Source: Ferrimicrobium sp.
Lineage (GTDB): Bacteria; Actinomycetota; Acidimicrobiia; Acidimicrobiales; Acidimicrobiaceae
Length of the DNA: 64,000 nucleotides
Assembly (NCBI RefSeq): GCF_027364955.1
Contig: NZ_DAHXOI010000011.1
Span: 22,282-86,281, forward strand
Direction of reading: 5' to 3'
The position numbers and the translations under genes were made by a program. Each line of letters starts with the position of its first letter. The stretch's first letter is position 1. Positions 9,619 to 18,032 of the stretch are shown here, piece after piece. The notes beneath the pieces are model-generated. The model saw nothing but the letters and a program-made list of their open reading frames with translations, ran no database searches and was not told the origin of the DNA.

Positions 9619-9838
9619 GCTCTCGTGCCTCTTGCATGAACTTATCCCGCAACGCAGAGCGATGGAATGCCTTCGCCTCCTTGTACTCGGCCTCAAGCCT
9701 TCGTGCCTCGACTCGATTCGCCTCAGTAGGGTCTGCGCGGTACCTGTAGTAGGCCATGCTGTAAGCCTTGCTTGCCTCATGCTGCAGGTCAATTGCCATG
9801 CTGAGGATGCAATCGAACATCTCCATCTCGTCGTCCAT
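9605..9838 (-). CDS. small coiled-coil hypothetical protein
   Basis: 77 residues from ATG 9838, preceded by AAAAGGAGATCGAG. The sequence is highly charged and helical (EARRLEAEYKEAKAFHRSAL), which predicts a short coiled coil. No family is recognised. It overlaps the next gene by 14 bp. A variant motif (GGTGAGTATATCCC) and the hairpin CCCTTGTGAGTAGGG lie upstream. Confidence 0.6.
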   Translation of the reverse strand: MDDEMEMFDCILSMAIDLQHEASKAYSMAYYRYRADPTEANRVEARRLEAEYKEAKAFHRSALRDKFMQEAREHENR

Positions 9839-9849
9839 CTCGATCTCCT

Positions 9850-9880
9850 TTTCCCTACTCACAAGGGATATACTCACCCG
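9850..9880 (-). promoter_or_regulatory. promoter motif and 5'-UTR hairpin, 9838 gene
   Basis: Minus strand: GGGTGAGTATATCCC, with the hairpin CCCTTGTGAGTAGGG beginning inside the final CCC, then AAAAGGAG. The motif is weaker (TGAGTATAT in place of TGCATATAT), but the hairpin and SD spacing are conserved. Confidence 0.45.
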
Positions 9881-9929
9881 GTCTCGTCAATGCGAGCGAT
9901 ACTCACGCACACCCGATAGCGTTTTGACC

Positions 9930-10286
9930 TCAGATCATTTTGAGAGCTAGCGGCCAGGCTGGGAAGTTGTGTTCACACCGTCCGTCGGGCTCTACGGAGT
10001 CACACCCGTCGGTAGCACTGCACACGCCGTCGCTGATCATTTCTCGGAGCTCGTTGTAGCCTGGCTGCATTCCGCGACGATACCGTACCCAACCCTTGGC
10101 CAGCTTGTGCTCCACATACTCGGCGGGGCTGATTCCCTCCACGATGATCGCCCAGGCTTTCCACCCGCTGGTCAGGGGGTTCTTGTACAGCACATGGCCG
10201 TCCGAGCGTATCGCGTACCGGTTGCCAGACTTGTAGCTGAATAGGTTTGCGATCACACTGGCCGATTTGGCGCTAAGTTGTGCCAT
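9930..10286 (-). CDS. hypothetical protein
   Basis: 118 residues from ATG 10286 with SD GAGAAGGAGTTCAGG. The reading includes NRYAIRSDGHVLYKNPLTSG and a C-terminal cluster CSATDGCDSVEPDGRCEHNF, where four spaced Cys/His could bind a metal. Not recognised. A strong TGCATATATC motif and a CCCTAGTACAGGG hairpin lie upstream. Confidence 0.6.
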   Translation of the reverse strand: MAQLSAKSASVIANLFSYKSGNRYAIRSDGHVLYKNPLTSGWKAWAIIVEGISPAEYVEHKLAKGWVRYRRGMQPGYNELREMISDGVCSATDGCDSVEPDGRCEHNFPAWPLALKMI

Positions 10287-10300
10287 CCTGAACTCCTTCT

Positions 10301-10339
10301 CGTTCCCCTGTACTAGGGCTGAGTGCGATATATGCACCT
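10301..10339 (-). promoter_or_regulatory. promoter motif and 5'-UTR hairpin, 10286 gene
   Basis: Minus strand: GAGGTGCATATATCGC, 7 bases later CCCTAGTACAGGG (4-5 bp stem), then GAACGAGAAGGAG. One of the best matches to the motif consensus. Confidence 0.65.
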
Positions 10340-10493
10340 CGTCCCACCCGCACGAGACTCAGCAATCGGGCTAATCACCCACTGAACGCGCTCACAAAGC
10401 CCATAAGACACAATTGGCACCCATTCACCACTCTCCGTGGCTTCCTGACCGTCTGAGAGCGCAATGTGAGCACACGAGACCCATCACCCAGGG

Positions 10494-10721
10494 CTAGCGT
10501 TCCTTGCGTTGGTGCGCAGTGGGAGTAAAACCCATGGCGGTCAGGTGGTCCAACAGTTCGGCTCGTTCTTCTTCGTCTCCAACCCAAAAGAACTCTTCGT
10601 AGATATTCACCAGCTCAACATGGGCATCTTGGCATTCGGGACAGACAGACAAGTCCCGATGCCGACAGGCGACACCACCTCCGCTTACGGGTTTCCAACC
10701 CTTTGGTAGTCGATTGCTCAA
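10494..10721 (-). CDS. small zinc-ribbon-like hypothetical protein
   Basis: 75 residues from TTG 10721, chosen because AAGGAGGGATC sits directly upstream. ACRHRDLSVCPECQDAHVEL holds C-x-H...C-P-x-C, a possible zinc knuckle. The remainder is acidic (EEFFWVGDEEERAELLDHL). It has no motif of its own and is probably read from the promoter of the 10787-11182 gene just upstream. Confidence 0.5.
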   Translation of the reverse strand: MSNRLPKGWKPVSGGGVACRHRDLSVCPECQDAHVELVNIYEEFFWVGDEEERAELLDHLTAMGFTPTAHQRKER

Positions 10722-10786
10722 GATCCCTCCTTGAGTAGGTAGCGCGCCCGGCCATCGTCGTTGATAACCAGGCGTGCCTGTCAGCT

Positions 10787-11182
10787 CTAACCCGCTATTA
10801 CCGGTCGCCCGCATGAGGCACAGACCTTGTTAACCCCTGGTGCGGGCACCAAAATCGGATCGCTAAGACCCCGTTCACGCCGCTTGAGCTTCATCACAAC
10901 GCCCTTGGCAGCGTAGGTCTCGTCCAGTGCGGTTCTCCAGCAGAATGCGATACTTGGCAGTTCCCCATCAGGTCCGCGAACGAAGAGTTCACGCGCTCTC
11001 GAGTCCACCTGTGCCCGGTCCTCCCTGTTCAACACCCTGAATCGGAGCCGATCATGATCATTGTGGGGTCCAGAACCAAACAGTCCGCATTTCAGGCTCT
11101 CTGAAAGGCGATACCATCCGTCACCGTCTGGGTCACTCGGTAGTTCTATCCATTCACCCTTGCGACTTCTGAAACCTGCCAT
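10787..11182 (-). CDS. hypothetical protein with C-terminal CxxC
   Basis: 131 residues from ATG 11182 (MAGFRSRKGEWIELPSD), SD GAAGGAG. The C-terminus ends VCASCGRPVIAG, a single CxxC. Not recognised. Transcribed away from the large + strand operon that begins at 11606; between them is a 420-bp region with imperfect repeats. Confidence 0.55.
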   Translation of the reverse strand: MAGFRSRKGEWIELPSDPDGDGWYRLSESLKCGLFGSGPHNDHDRLRFRVLNREDRAQVDSRARELFVRGPDGELPSIAFCWRTALDETYAAKGVVMKLKRRERGLSDPILVPAPGVNKVCASCGRPVIAG

Positions 11183-11194
11183 CTTGTTCTCCTT

Positions 11195-11238
11195 CACATT
11201 CCCCCTGTTCACCAGGGCCACTTGGGATATATGCCCAC
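11195..11238 (-). promoter_or_regulatory. promoter motif and 5'-UTR hairpin, 11182 gene
   Basis: Minus strand: CGTGGGCATATATCCC, then CCCTGGTGAACAGGGGG, then GAATGTGAAGGAG. Same order as at 9233, 9838 and 10286. Confidence 0.6.
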
Positions 11239-11338
11239 GATTTGTTCCCGCAGTCCTTCAGATGTACCCACTGACCAGCGTGAGCAGTCGCGTACTCCCC
11301 TTGGATTGCTGTAGCAATGGTGGTCATCGGTGGCCTTG

Positions 11339-11528
11339 CCCAGGCCAAAGCTATTTCCTGGCGTTTGTCTACGTTGTTCATCAAATACCAGCGTTTAATG
11401 GGCGAGTACCAGCGCTGCAAACGGGGGTGTGCATATTCTCGGCTCGGTAAAGAGTTCCAGCATGGAAGGCGCAGAAAGCAGAAGCCAGGCCAAAGGCTAT
11501 GTCTTGACGTTGGTCTACGTTGTTCGTG
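11339..11528 (+). repeat. two imperfect 44-bp direct repeats in a divergent promoter region
   Basis: 11339-11382 and 11485-11528 share CCAGGCCAAAG-CTAT-TC-TG and then TCTACGTTGTTC with few differences. They lie between the divergent genes at 11182 (minus) and 11606 (plus). No gene is convincing here. Operator repeats or plasmid-type iterons are both possible. Confidence 0.5.
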
Positions 11529-11605
11529 GATTTTGCAGTGCTCGACAACATATTTATAGAAAAGCGGCCTATCAATATCCATAGAGAGCAAAAGGAGCAG
11601 CGAAA

Positions 11606-12568
11606 ATGATGAATAAGGGGTCATCCACCCAAATCATCCGAGCCCACTTCGACGAGATCACTCTGTCGCGTTCCCAGGGTGCCTCTTGGTCGGCAATAGG
11701 TAATGGACTACAAGTGCACGCGAACACACTCAGCATCCTTTACCGGCGTGAACTCGCGCGACGCAGCTCCCCTGAGTACATCGTGGCCTCGCATTGGGTC
11801 GCAGATAACCAAGCCACAATCACAAACCTCCGGTCTCGTGGGTTTAGTTGGGTTTCCATCACAAACCTTATTCCTGTCGTTCCAGGGTCGGATAGTACAA
11901 TACCCACGCTTGAGATGCTCATCACGGAATACGAGTCCGTCGCTGCTTCACACGGTGACACACCTGATCATCGTGCCCTCGAATCTGAGTCAAGTATCGA
12001 TTCCAAGTCCAATCCCAGCCCGGCATCCGTTGTACCGGGCGATCCACTACCGCAACAAGGCATTCAGGCTCTTGCTCAACCCCGTGAAACCGAAGATGAT
12101 TCTCCATTGATCTGCACTCCCAGCAGAGGAGCGCTGCTTACACAAATGGTCCGAGTTCACTTCGATGAGATCATTGAGTGGCGTGCACGGGGTGTTCGCT
12201 GGTCAGAGATAGCCAAACAGATGCAAGTAGCCAGTAGAGAGATGAATAGCAACACGCTTCGCACTCTTTATCGACGCGAACTTATCCGACGAGGTTCCCC
12301 TTGCTCTGTCGCAGCCGCTCAGTGGGCACTTGCCAACAGAGGCGAGATTGCCGAACTACGTGAGCTAGGCGCAACCTGGCTGGCGATTCTAGATAGCATT
12401 CCGCCTCAACCTGCTAGTGACGGCGCAATCCCTACCGTCGAGATGCTCGTCACCGAGTACGGACTCGTCGCAGGTCGCACGCCCGTCTCCGCATCTATCC
12501 CTATACGCAAGATTGGCAGAGAAGTGGGAACGTACTTAGGGACAGTCCGAGTCAGTTCCGTTGAGTGA
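11606..12568 (+). CDS. two-copy HTH-like repeat protein, novel family
   Basis: 320 residues from ATG 11606 (AAAAGGAGCAGCGAAA upstream). Two copies of an about 105-residue unit, residues about 6-110 and 178-285, each start (M/I)(I/V)R(A/V)HFDEI and continue with a G-x-(S/R)W-xxI segment, TL--LYRREL-RR-SP, W---N---I--LR--G--W--I, and end IPT-EMLVTEY. The two spaced LR-x-G-x-SW-x-I stretches look like helix-turn-helix elements of plasmid DNA-binding proteins. The same unit occurs once at 12600 and once at 41762. First gene of a three-gene operon. The function is inferred only as DNA binding. Confidence 0.7.
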   Translation: MMNKGSSTQIIRAHFDEITLSRSQGASWSAIGNGLQVHANTLSILYRRELARRSSPEYIVASHWVADNQATITNLRSRGFSWVSITNLIPVVPGSDSTIPTLEMLITEYESVAASHGDTPDHRALESESSIDSKSNPSPASVVPGDPLPQQGIQALAQPRETEDDSPLICTPSRGALLTQMVRVHFDEIIEWRARGVRWSEIAKQMQVASREMNSNTLRTLYRRELIRRGSPCSVAAAQWALANRGEIAELRELGATWLAILDSIPPQPASDGAIPTVEMLVTEYGLVAGRTPVSASIPIRKIGREVGTYLGTVRVSSVE

Positions 12569-12599
12569 TGCGGTGGCCACAAGCATCAAGGAGATAGAG

Positions 12600-14069
12600 A
12601 TGACGATCGAATACACGCCAACCCAAATCATCCGAGCCCACTTCGACGAGATCACCCTGTGGCGAGCCGATGGGATCTCATGGGCGCAGATTAACAAAGA
12701 ACTTCAATTGTCCGACAAGATCAAAAACGTGAGTGCTCTCCGCGCCATCTACCAGTATGAACGCCAACGGCGCACGACTCCCCAATATCGTGCAGCTCAG
12801 CGTTGGGTAGCAGCCCATCAACGCGAGATAACCGATCTCCGTGCCCAGGGCTTCAGTTGGCTAGAAGTGATGGACATGATCCCGTCAGCAGAGTCCAGCG
12901 ACGGCTCAACCTCGTCTCCTGAAAGTGTCCCACCCAAACCACCTTACAAGATCCTGATCGAGATATACACGTCCATCGTCGGCCGAGTCGCATCAAATCG
13001 AACGTTAGCCCCACCGCACGAAACCACCCCTAACCCCAACCTCGCCACCAGCACCAACCACGACGACCCTCCTGCGCCGCAACCCATCCCCGACCCAACC
13101 CCAGTCGCGCTCCAGTCTCCCACAAACCCGCCGTCCCAGCCCAAGACACCCGGCCCCCTCCCCAATCCCACACCCCAGCCTGTCACCACTCAGAGCCAAG
13201 AGGTGAAGGGTCCCTTCACGGGACGAATGAAGGAATACAATGCCCTGTTCATGGAGGCTGACGCGAAAAGGAAAGCAGAGGATGCAAAGGCACAGAGAAA
13301 GAAGGAGTACCAGATGAACAGAAAGAGCGTCTTTCATGTGAAGGAGGATCCTTACGTAAGCGTGGCAGAACTCAGAGCAGAGTACGACAAGTGGTGCAAG
13401 ATCCACAGTGAACGCTTCAGTCTCTACCACGAGATCCCAGATGACGACGAGAGCCAAGCCGACCTCAAGTTCGAGCACCAACGGCTCCTCGATGACGCCG
13501 AGGAGATGACAAGCGGGTATTACAAGCTCATTAACGCACGCGCCAGTCATCGTCTCACCAACCGATCAAAGCTCTGCGTACTCTCAACCGCCGCCCTCGC
13601 CTGTGGCGTCTACGTCCTTGCCGATACGAACACGCCCGCACCACCCGACGCGATAACCCTCTACGGCTTTGACCGCCCTGACACGATCCCAGGAATGTCC
13701 GAGATCCCCGACCCCGTGATTATCCGAGCAAACCTCACTCCGGATGAGATCGAGCGCCGAGATGCCGCCTACGCGACAACCGAGTACGCCGCCGCTCAGG
13801 TGCCAGCCTCGCCCAAGAGGCTCCTTGCCGAGGCTCTCATCCTCCGTGGAGCCTACGAGTTCCGGCATAACGGGTGGATCCGCTATGACGAAGTAGTTGA
13901 GCTTTCTGGCGACGATATCCCCACACCCTCGCTGTGTGGACACCCTGCGAGCCGTACCGAACTCACCCTCGCGCCACCACCGTTACCCGATGATCCCATG
14001 AAGGACGACTACCCAAGCGATCACCGACGCGATCTTGCACGCCAGCAACTTAAAGGAGATTGGCTATGA
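12600..14069 (+). CDS. HTH-like repeat protein with proline-rich linker and C-terminal domain
   Basis: 489 residues from ATG 12600, SD AAGGAG. Residues 1-125 hold one copy of the HFDEI...SW-xI unit of the upstream gene. A proline/threonine-rich linker (about 130-205) follows, then a charged helical stretch (EADAKRKAEDAKAQRKKEYQ), then a weakly hydrophobic segment (CVLSTAALACGVYVLAD) and a C-terminal region with LTPDEIERRDAAYATTEYAA. The stop overlaps the next start (ATGA). It may bridge DNA to another transfer or partition component, but that is inference. Confidence 0.65.
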   Translation: MTIEYTPTQIIRAHFDEITLWRADGISWAQINKELQLSDKIKNVSALRAIYQYERQRRTTPQYRAAQRWVAAHQREITDLRAQGFSWLEVMDMIPSAESSDGSTSSPESVPPKPPYKILIEIYTSIVGRVASNRTLAPPHETTPNPNLATSTNHDDPPAPQPIPDPTPVALQSPTNPPSQPKTPGPLPNPTPQPVTTQSQEVKGPFTGRMKEYNALFMEADAKRKAEDAKAQRKKEYQMNRKSVFHVKEDPYVSVAELRAEYDKWCKIHSERFSLYHEIPDDDESQADLKFEHQRLLDDAEEMTSGYYKLINARASHRLTNRSKLCVLSTAALACGVYVLADTNTPAPPDAITLYGFDRPDTIPGMSEIPDPVIIRANLTPDEIERRDAAYATTEYAAAQVPASPKRLLAEALILRGAYEFRHNGWIRYDEVVELSGDDIPTPSLCGHPASRTELTLAPPPLPDDPMKDDYPSDHRRDLARQQLKGDWL

Positions 14070-14389
14070 ACCTACGCGAACAAGCCCTACAACAACTCAC
14101 AGACCTTCATCAGCGCCAAGTGGTGGAGACCCTAGCCCAAATGCAAGGCTTGCCCGATGATCACCCGATATGGGCCACTGTTGCCCTACTCGGCACCGTC
14201 ATCGCCAAGGGAGGGGAGGGGAGTGAAACCCAAGCCACCCTTGAGGCCACCGCTCAGCTCAACCGCCAGATGCCCGCGTTCCTTGCCAGACTCGAAGAGG
14301 TGCTGGGCGCGATGCAGAACTCGCTCATGGCTATTGAGGCCCGTCTGGCCAGACTCGAAGCTCATTCACGCGGTCACCAAGGAAGTTAA
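14066..14389 (+). CDS. small helical protein, operon partner
   Basis: 107 residues from ATG 14066, overlapping the previous stop by 4 bp. Predicted helical: N-terminus MNLREQALQQLTDLHQRQVV; C-terminus FLARLEEVLGAMQNSLMAIE then ARLARLEAHS, a heptad-like coiled coil. Its last third is duplicated at about 15110-15240, on the far side of the Doc/antitoxin pair, as if that pair had inserted at or near the end of this gene. Function not recognised. Confidence 0.6.
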   Translation: MNLREQALQQLTDLHQRQVVETLAQMQGLPDDHPIWATVALLGTVIAKGGEGSETQATLEATAQLNRQMPAFLARLEEVLGAMQNSLMAIEARLARLEAHSRGHQGS

Positions 14390-14437
14390 CGAACCACTGT
14401 GATCCGACCTGGTGTACCCAATGGGGACGTTGAACAT

Positions 14438-14875
14438 CTATGTCACACTGCCAAAGCCGAAATCACGTTTGGATCTTGGGATCGACGTCTCCTGACCAGC
14501 TCGAAGTGCCCCGGCATTGCTCGCCATAACGCCGATAATTTCCTGTTCAACATTGTCTCCACGAGCAGCGAGGAGAAGATAATCGCTGATTCGGGTATCG
14601 TCCGGCGGTATGTATATTTCTGGATCGTAACCATTGGCTTGCAGCACAAAATGGGCAACAGCTAGTGCTGTTCGCTTGTTGCCCTCCGTGAATGCTTGTG
14701 ACCGCGCTAATCGACTCATCAACAAGCCAGCCAACAAGATGGGATCGGAGATGTTCTCTGAAGCCTGAAGTACTCTTTCGACTCGGTCTAGATCGTCTTC
14801 ATCGTCGAAAAACTCATCCGGGTCCCTGACTGAGGTATTGATGATGACAATCAGAGCCAGCGAAGGACGAATCAA
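14438..14875 (-). CDS. doc: Doc/Fic-family toxin with altered active site
   Basis: 145 residues. The Fic-fold signature reads SQAFTEGNKRTALAVAHFVL. In Doc toxins the motif begins H-P-F-x-D-G-N-K-R, and the histidine is the general base; here that position is Gln (CAA). The antitoxin gene overlaps its start by 4 bp, so the module layout is intact. Classical Doc phosphorylates EF-Tu; without the His, activity may be lost, or this may be a Q-variant subfamily. Confidence 0.65.
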   Translation of the reverse strand: MIRPSLALIVIINTSVRDPDEFFDDEDDLDRVERVLQASENISDPILLAGLLMSRLARSQAFTEGNKRTALAVAHFVLQANGYDPEIYIPPDDTRISDYLLLAARGDNVEQEIIGVMASNAGALRAGQETSIPRSKRDFGFGSVT

Positions 14876-15069
14876 TGACTTTGCAAGTATTCGAGCATCC
14901 CTGCGTAGCGATTACGAAAGTCATCGAGCCACGCCTCAAAGTCTTCTTGACGAAGAGTTACCTCACATGCGCTCGTATCTGCCTCTACAATAACGCTTAT
15001 GTCACCTGTTTGAATTGGAGCGCTCACTAGCGGTACGCGTCTACCATCGCTCTGAACTCTAGCGTTCAT
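14872..15069 (-). CDS. antitoxin partner of the Doc-like protein
   Basis: About 65 residues from ATG 15069, with GAGGAGTGAGGGG upstream; a GTG at 15081 is too close to the SD. The central part ISVIVEADTSACEVTL is beta-rich, and the end DFEAWLDDFRNRYAGMLEYL is helical and could wrap the toxin. Not a recognisable Phd, but position and the 4-bp overlap with the Fic-fold gene support the role. Confidence 0.55.
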   Translation of the reverse strand: MNARVQSDGRRVPLVSAPIQTGDISVIVEADTSACEVTLRQEDFEAWLDDFRNRYAGMLEYLQSH

Positions 15070-15109
15070 GTTGCCCCTCACTCCTCTTGCTTAGCCATTA
15101 TACCCCCCG

Positions 15110-15240
15110 CAAATGGCCCAACTCAACCGTCAGATGCCCGCGTTCTTATCCCGACTCGAAGAGGTGCTGGCCTCTACCCAGAAGACCCTCGCGACTATCG
15201 GGTCTCGCCTGGCCAGACTGGAAGCCCGTTCATGCGATAG
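15110..15240 (+). repeat. partial duplication of the 14066 gene
   Basis: GCCCAACTCAACCGTCAGAT and what follows parallels 14255-14375 (CGCCAGATGCCCGCGTTC, GACTCGAAGAGGTGCTGG, GGCCAGACT-GAAGC), with scattered substitutions. There is no start, and the copy ends in TAG. The toxin pair lies exactly between the two copies. Confidence 0.75.
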
Positions 15241-15321
15241 GGATCGAGACTAACGCATCTTTCGTCGGTGTTGCACGGCTGGTGTGTCTCGAACTGTGTC
15301 TGTTGTCCTCGGCGCGCTCCG

Positions 15322-16167
15322 TTAGTCGTTGGCCTTTGCATCATTGGCTTTTTCATCTGCCAACCGCTGGAGAAGCCCCGTAGGTCCCAAAAACTTCTCG
15401 CGCTTGGGAAGCGACTGCGATGGTTCGTCGAGGGCAATCATCGCTCCCTCCAACACCGTCGCTGCCAACGCGGTTTTGACCCGATGCCAGGTGAGCAACA
15501 ACGTCGCGCTAAGGATGGGATCAGACTGTGCCGCTATTTCGGAGATAGACAACGGGCTGCGATGAATCGCCTCAAGCGTAGATGCGGGAATCTTTCTGAT
15601 TTCCATCGTTCTTGCTCCCATCCGTGCCATTGCATCTGCACGAATATCGTACCAGAACGGCTGACCGCGATAGGAACATTGAAAGAGCGGTCGAATGATC
15701 GTGAGATGTTTTAGCTCGACAGCAGAGAGCATCCCGCCATCCATGCTCGTAAACAAACCGTCGTCGTCTCCGATGTTCGTAACCCGATCTGCGTTGATCG
15801 CCAAAGACCAGGCGACTCGAGGTTCACGCCCCAACGTTGCCAACACCATGGGAAGCTCGTCGAAGATACGTACTCCACTTGCAGGGGTATTGACAATCAC
15901 GTACTGTGCGTCGAGTGATTCGACTGCCTTGCCCAGCAGTTCTATCCCTGACTCGTCCGTGAGACTCGACAGATCGACGTTGGCTACACGAACCTCTGGG
16001 TGAGAGCCATACTTGGCCTCAAGTGACGGAGAACGCTCGTCGCCCTCCAAACAGGCAACCGTGGCCTCTCCCTCGAGTAGAGCCTCCACCATCAGGATCG
16101 CTAGTGTGGACTTGCCAACCCCACCCTTCGCGCCCGTTGAAAAGATCAGCTTCTTGTCGGTCTCCAT
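15322..16167 (-). CDS. parA: ParA/MinD-family partition ATPase
   Basis: About 281 residues. The deviant Walker A KGGVGKST is at residues about 15-22, followed by ACLEGDERSP and the Walker-B-like AQYVIVNTPASG. The internal ATG (METDKKLIF, 16167) has the better SD spacing from GGAGGAG than the ATG at 16173. ParA ATPases segregate plasmids or position transfer machinery. No ParB-like gene is obvious, although the HTH-like repeat proteins at 11.6-14 kb could be the DNA-binding partner (inference). A variant motif GTGGCCTATATGTATT is about 30 bp upstream. Confidence 0.8.
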   Translation of the reverse strand: METDKKLIFSTGAKGGVGKSTLAILMVEALLEGEATVACLEGDERSPSLEAKYGSHPEVRVANVDLSSLTDESGIELLGKAVESLDAQYVIVNTPASGVRIFDELPMVLATLGREPRVAWSLAINADRVTNIGDDDGLFTSMDGGMLSAVELKHLTIIRPLFQCSYRGQPFWYDIRADAMARMGARTMEIRKIPASTLEAIHRSPLSISEIAAQSDPILSATLLLTWHRVKTALAATVLEGAMIALDEPSQSLPKREKFLGPTGLLQRLADEKANDAKAND

Positions 16168-16196
16168 ATCCATCTCCTCCGTTCAAGGTCGTTACC

Positions 16197-16213
16197 AATA
16201 CATATAGGCCACT
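16197..16213 (-). promoter_or_regulatory. variant promoter motif of parA
   Basis: GTGGCCTATATGTATTG on the minus strand, a CCTATATGTA variant shared only with the small-gene operon at 34174 (GTGCCTATATGTACTG). Confidence 0.45.
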
Positions 16214-17094
16214 TTCTCGATCTTCTTCATTGACAGGCGCACAGAAGCGCTGTTTAGCGAAGGTAGGGTTCGCGTTCCCGTATGTTCGGAGTCTCCTAGA
16301 GACGTACGTTCCGAGATTGGCGACATCTAGAGAAATCAAAGAAAGTAAAACCAAGATGGCTGTGCTGACCACTTCGACGCCAGCGTTCGGAAGAGATCCC
16401 AATCGAACCCACCGCGCCCATGACTGGTCGAGTTGCATTTCAACTTCGCATGACGCTCGCAGCTAATACGCAATCGCGAATGGATTCCCTCTAGCTAATG
16501 CTCAATTGAGAGCTGTTCGGCACTGCACGAATTTTGAGCGTCGGATGCGTATGCAAGGTACTGCTAAGGCGGCGAAGCGGTCGTAAGGGTACTGTCTATT
16601 CTGATTGGGAGCCATGTTCGGTGGTTACAGCCGCCTGATAATATCGTTGCCCTCCAGACTATTGCCAGCCCGCACCTGGTTCTCGAAAGCGTTGCGGCGG
16701 AAGTTTTGGTCGAGGCGGTTGCTTAGCTATTCTCGTACCCTGGACTACGGTTTCGCTGCACTGCAAGCAAGCGGAGGTGCCGATATCCACGCGCGAGACC
16801 AGGGGATCGATCGTGATGGACTGCGAGATCGCTGTGAGGGATTGTCAGCCGAAGGCATCGGTAGCCGTGTTGTCGGCGATGCACCAAGAGGTGTGCTTTT
16901 TGATGGGCAGATGGTGATGTTGGGAGGTATCAGAGGTACTTCACAGTAAACGCCCCTCAAGCTTGGTGGGGCCAGGATCCAGCTAGGGTAGCCCGCCGAC
17001 GACGTGTGTGCCCGGAAGGGATTTGCTTACCCGAGCTGGTATGCACAATCCAGGCGCTAAAGCATCAATGCATTCGGGGTGCTATAGCAGTGGA
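16214..17094. other. 880-bp interval without a convincing gene
   Basis: Frames are short, overlap on both strands and lack ribosome binding sites or motifs. It separates backbone genes from the 17-19.6 kb metabolic cargo and may contain decayed sequence. Confidence 0.45.
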
Positions 17095-17826
17095 TCACGC
17101 CGGATTTGCCGCAATGGTGTATTGAGGACTTCGCTTATTAGTCGTAGCCGATAGGAGCGATGCGAGGAGCGGATGAGGTGTGCCAGGCTTGCTTGAGGTT
17201 TGGGGAACAAAGAGGGTCGCGACGAAGAAGGGATGGGAGGAAAGCTCAAGGATTCGGGGTTCGCCCCCGCTGTCGGTCCCACTGAGCGTCAACCCTGCGT
17301 GGATAAGGGTATCGAGATAGTCCGGGTTCAGGCCGAAGTTGCAATAATAGCGTTCATTGACTGTCGCGGTTCGATAAGCGGCCGCTGCTAAGGTTCCCTC
17401 TTTGATATGAACAGTCATAGTCTGCCCAGCCAGGGAACACGAGAGCGGGGTGATAAAGAGCGTGGATGCATACGGATTGTATTCGGCGTGGTGAGCTTCC
17501 GGGAAACCAAGCACGTTCCGGGCGAATTCCAAGACGATATGTTGAAATCCACCACACGTTCCGAGCAGAGGCACTCCTTGTTGACGGGCGTGCTTGATTG
17601 CTTCTAATGCTCCATCGAGGCTGCGATACGGTGAGCCAGGAGCGATCACCATACCATCAAAGGGGGCAAGCGTCGCTGCTACCTGATCCGCGATCTGGTC
17701 GGTTCCAATCCACGAAACCTCCAATGCAACACCTAATTGATCGGCGGCATGTCTGAGGGCTGCACTAGTCGCAACGTGAGTCTCGTTGTCCGGGTCGTGA
17801 TCTCCAATGACAGCGATTTGGATCAT
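17095..17826 (-). CDS. CTP-synthase-like glutamine amidotransferase domain protein
   Basis: 243 residues. It begins MIQIAVIGDHDPDNETHVAT, as in proteins annotated CTP synthase C-terminal region-related. The nucleophile elbow is GVPLLGTCGGFQHIVLEFAR with Cys near residue 90; a late histidine is in ELSSHPFFVATLFVPQ. It is a free-standing class I GATase-fold protein, probably a hydrolase or amidotransferase of unknown substrate. No TGCATATATA motif. Not element backbone. Confidence 0.7.
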   Translation of the reverse strand: MIQIAVIGDHDPDNETHVATSAALRHAADQLGVALEVSWIGTDQIADQVAATLAPFDGMVIAPGSPYRSLDGALEAIKHARQQGVPLLGTCGGFQHIVLEFARNVLGFPEAHHAEYNPYASTLFITPLSCSLAGQTMTVHIKEGTLAAAAYRTATVNERYYCNFGLNPDYLDTLIHAGLTLSGTDSGGEPRILELSSHPFFVATLFVPQTSSKPGTPHPLLASLLSATTNKRSPQYTIAANPA

Positions 17827-18032
17827 TCTGAGAGTCTAACGGCCTTACTCGGCGTGGAGGTAGCCCTAGATCTCCCTATCTGCTCCATACGCTCGTCGGC
17901 GAAGTCTCGTAGTCTATGGAGCGGTTGTACTTGTCGCGCTCGTGCCTCGCGACGAAGCCCGGTCTCAATGCCTTCGCCGAGCGATGCCTCTATGCCATAC
18001 AGTCAGCGTTGTGTCGTTGTGGTGAGAGGGCC

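Noticed and set aside
11154..11624. 156-codon minus-strand frame across the divergent promoter region
   Set aside because: It covers the direct repeats and the start region of the + operon, with low-complexity leucine and no SD.
16605..16949. 114-codon frame in the 16.2-17.1 kb gap
   Set aside because: No SD, no motif and an unusual composition.
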